7,578 nt of DNA from the NCBI GenBank assembly GCA_030668545.1, contig DAOUTT010000096.1, positions 1-7,578 of the forward strand, read 5' to 3'. The first letter of the stretch is position 1, and each line of letters begins with the position of its first letter. Positions 6,572-7,578 of this stretch are shown in pieces. Source of the DNA: Anaerolineales bacterium. GTDB taxonomy: Bacteria; Chloroflexota; Anaerolineae; Anaerolineales; E44-bin32. The translations under genes were made by a program, and so were the position numbers. The notes beneath the pieces were generated by a model, which was given only the letters and a program-made list of their open reading frames with translations, searched no databases and was not told where the DNA came from.

Positions 6572-6856
6572 GGCGTACATCATCAGGAGGAGTAAGCCGA
6601 ACCGCGCTGACAGAGAAGGAGAGGCCAAAGACTGAGAGCCCTCCGCAGCGGCAGCGGCTGAACGTCGCCCGATGCGCCCGCCGAAGAAACTGTTAGCAGG
6701 TCAACAGGAGTAGAGCGGCGCGGGTGAGCCCGTTACAGCGAAGCCCGGATGCTGGTCCAGGGCAATGAGAGCGCTCGTACAGGGATGTGCGGCGAACTGA
6801 GGTGGTACCGCGGAGGTTCAACCCTTCGTCCTCATGGACAAAGGGTTTTTCTGTTT
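6572..6856 (+). promoter_or_regulatory. Valine T-box riboswitch leader
   Basis: T-box leaders bind a specific tRNA and let transcription continue when that tRNA is uncharged. The signature AGGTGGTACCGCGG is at 6800-6813; its UGGU bulge (6803-6806) can pair with the ACCA end of tRNA-Val. Stem I is recognisable: the basal strands GGCG and CATC (6572-6575, 6581-6584) can pair with GATG and CGCC (6671-6678); the S-turn AGUA (6591-6594) faces GAA (6660-6662); AGCCG (6595-6599) pairs with CGGCT (6655-6659); CGCTG (6605-6609) pairs with CAGCG (6646-6650), followed by an AGAGA motif (6612-6616). The probable specifier is the valine codon GUC at 6664-6666. A small hairpin CTGTT/AACAG follows (6690-6707). 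For antitermination, TGAGG (6798-6802) pairs with CCTCA (6830-6834), which would break the terminator. Consistent with the valS gene downstream. Confidence 0.95.
6820..6856 (+). terminator. T-box-controlled intrinsic terminator
   Basis: AACCCTT (6820-6826) pairs with AAGGGTT (6841-6847) and GTCC (6828-6831) with GGAC (6836-6839) across one C-A mismatch, with a TCAT loop and a run of five T (6846-6850) then CTGTTT. The 5' arm and loop overlap the CCTCA needed for the antiterminator helix, so the two structures exclude each other. It may also stop read-through from the upstream kinase gene. Confidence 0.9.
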
Positions 6857-6882
6857 AATGGACTCATAATGGCTATTGAGAT

Positions 6883-6914
6883 CGAGGGATGAAAAACCAT
6901 CCTCTCGAGGAGGT
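6883..6914 (+). promoter_or_regulatory. valS ribosome binding site with abutting hairpin
   Basis: GAGGAGGT (6907-6914) is a strong ribosome binding site, ten bases before the valS ATG. Immediately upstream CGAGGGATG (6883-6891) can pair with CATCC and CTCG (6898-6902, 6904-6907) around an AAAAAC loop with one bulged T. The stem ends at the first base of the ribosome site, which it would leave exposed. No T-run follows, so it is not a second terminator. Confidence 0.6.
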
Positions 6915-6924
6915 AGATTGAGCG

Positions 6925-7578
6925 ATGTCTGATTTCAAGCTTGCCAAGACCTACGATTTTAAAGATGTGGAAAACCGGGTTTACAAGTGGTGGGAAGAAT
7001 CTGGGTATTTCACGCCGGAGATACAGCCGGGGGTTAGACCCTATGTCATCTCCATGCCACCGCCGAATGTCACCGGTGAAATGCATATTGGACACGCCAT
7101 GTTTGTCGCCATCGAGGATCTGATGATCCGTCATAGCCGGATGACCGGCGTTCCGACGCTATGGCTGCCGGGGACGGATCACGCTGGAATTGCCACTCAG
7201 CTTCAGGTGGAAAAATACCTTCTTAGGACGGATGAAGTCACGCGGGAAGAGATCGGGCGCGAGGCGTTTGTCCAGAAAACCTGGGAATGGAAAGAAAAAT
7301 ATGGGGGGATCATCACTCAACAGCTGCGCCGTCTCGGGGCTTCCTGCGATTGGACGCGAGAAAGATTTACGCGCGACGAGGGCTTATCCGCGGCAGTTCT
7401 GGAAGCCTTCATCCGGCTGTATGAGAGAGGTTATATTTACCGCGGGACGTATCTGATCAATTGGTCTCCAGGGCTCCAAACAGCGGTGAGTGATCTCGAG
7501 GTGGAATATCACGAAGAACAGGGTTCTCTGTATTACTTTAATTACCGCGTGGAAGGGTCTGATGAGAATATCCCCGTC
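6925..7578 (+). CDS. valS: Valyl-tRNA synthetase (N-terminal 218 residues, runs off right edge)
   Basis: Open frame from ATG to the window edge without a stop. ValRS attaches valine to tRNA-Val in the cytosol and is a class I synthetase. The Rossmann-fold signature PPPNVTGEMHIGHA is at residues 45-58 with the HIGH motif at 54-57, and WLPGTDHAGIATQ at 80-92 is typical of ValRS rather than IleRS or LeuRS. The stretch TAVSDLEVEYHEEQGSLYYF leads into the CP1 editing domain, which is cut off; full-length ValRS is usually near 900 residues, so about three quarters is missing, including the KMSKS motif. N-terminal KTYDFKDVENRVYKWWEESGYF is usual for the family. The start is set by GAGGAGGT ten bases upstream. 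The upstream valine T-box independently supports the identity and predicts induction by uncharged tRNA-Val. Confidence 0.97.
   Translation, partial: MSDFKLAKTYDFKDVENRVYKWWEESGYFTPEIQPGVRPYVISMPPPNVTGEMHIGHAMFVAIEDLMIRHSRMTGVPTLWLPGTDHAGIATQLQVEKYLLRTDEVTREEIGREAFVQKTWEWKEKYGGIITQQLRRLGASCDWTRERFTRDEGLSAAVLEAFIRLYERGYIYRGTYLINWSPGLQTAVSDLEVEYHEEQGSLYYFNYRVEGSDENIPV

Larger units (their letters stand above)
6499..6924 (+). other. valS leader region (426 bases, non-coding)
   Basis: There is no protein gene between the kinase stop and valS. The stretch holds, in order, the valS promoter (6518-6547), a T-box leader RNA (about 6572-6819) with its intrinsic terminator (6820-6856), and a 68-base segment with a hairpin and the valS ribosome binding site. 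No separate terminator for the kinase gene is visible before the valS promoter. Confidence 0.9.

Noticed and set aside
6663..6665. Reading the T-box specifier as arginine CGU
   Set aside because: CGU at 6662-6665 directly follows GAA, but the gene downstream is clearly valS and GUC one base on is a valine codon.
6832..7134. 100-codon minus-strand open frame
   Set aside because: Antisense to the start of valS, including the HIGH motif; also overlaps the T-box terminator.
1..7578. CRISPR array, tRNA, rRNA or phage attachment site
   Set aside because: No regularly spaced direct repeats, cloverleaf-like sequence, rRNA-like stretch or integrase gene was seen on either strand.

Overview
The window looks like a chromosomal region of a bacterium, most plausibly a member of the Chloroflexota (Anaerolineae-like). 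This is an inference from gene style only: a very large sensor kinase with several input modules, a receiver fused to a CpaE/MinD-like ATPase, a bacterial Sir2 protein, a T-box in front of valS, and palindromic repeats of the 'GTCATTCTGAG...GAAGAATCTCG' type between genes. No rRNA, tRNA, CRISPR array, transposase or phage gene is visible.

Left part (1-2755, minus strand): a compact three-gene operon. Reading in the direction of transcription it encodes (i) a response-regulator receiver fused to a CpaE/MinD-like P-loop ATPase (2755-1607), (ii) a Sir2-family NAD+-dependent protein deacylase (1607-798) whose ATG overlaps the preceding stop codon by one base, and (iii) a soluble GAF-domain histidine kinase (835 to beyond the left edge) whose probable GTG start lies inside the sirtuin gene. 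The overlaps imply co-transcription and probably coupled translation. The operon therefore combines a phosphorelay receiver, a lysine deacylase and a histidine kinase.

Middle (2756-3192): a 437-base divergent intergenic region. It holds a 9-bp inverted repeat whose inner-operon arm covers the ribosome binding site of the receiver-ATPase gene, two hairpin-forming repeat units, and a good sigma-70-like promoter for the plus-strand gene.

Right-centre (3193-6498, plus strand): a 1101-residue membrane histidine kinase with an N-terminal multi-helix membrane module, an extracytoplasmic Cache-like sensor, HAMP, GAF, PAS, HisKA and HATPase domains. It carries no receiver of its own, so the divergently encoded receiver-ATPase is an obvious candidate partner, competing with the GAF kinase of the same operon.

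Right end (6499-7578): a strong promoter only 20 bases after the kinase stop, a complete valine T-box riboswitch leader with T-box sequence and intrinsic terminator, and the first 218 codons of valS (valyl-tRNA synthetase), which runs off the right edge. This is housekeeping and appears unrelated to the signalling genes, except that kinase read-through transcripts would have to pass the T-box terminator.
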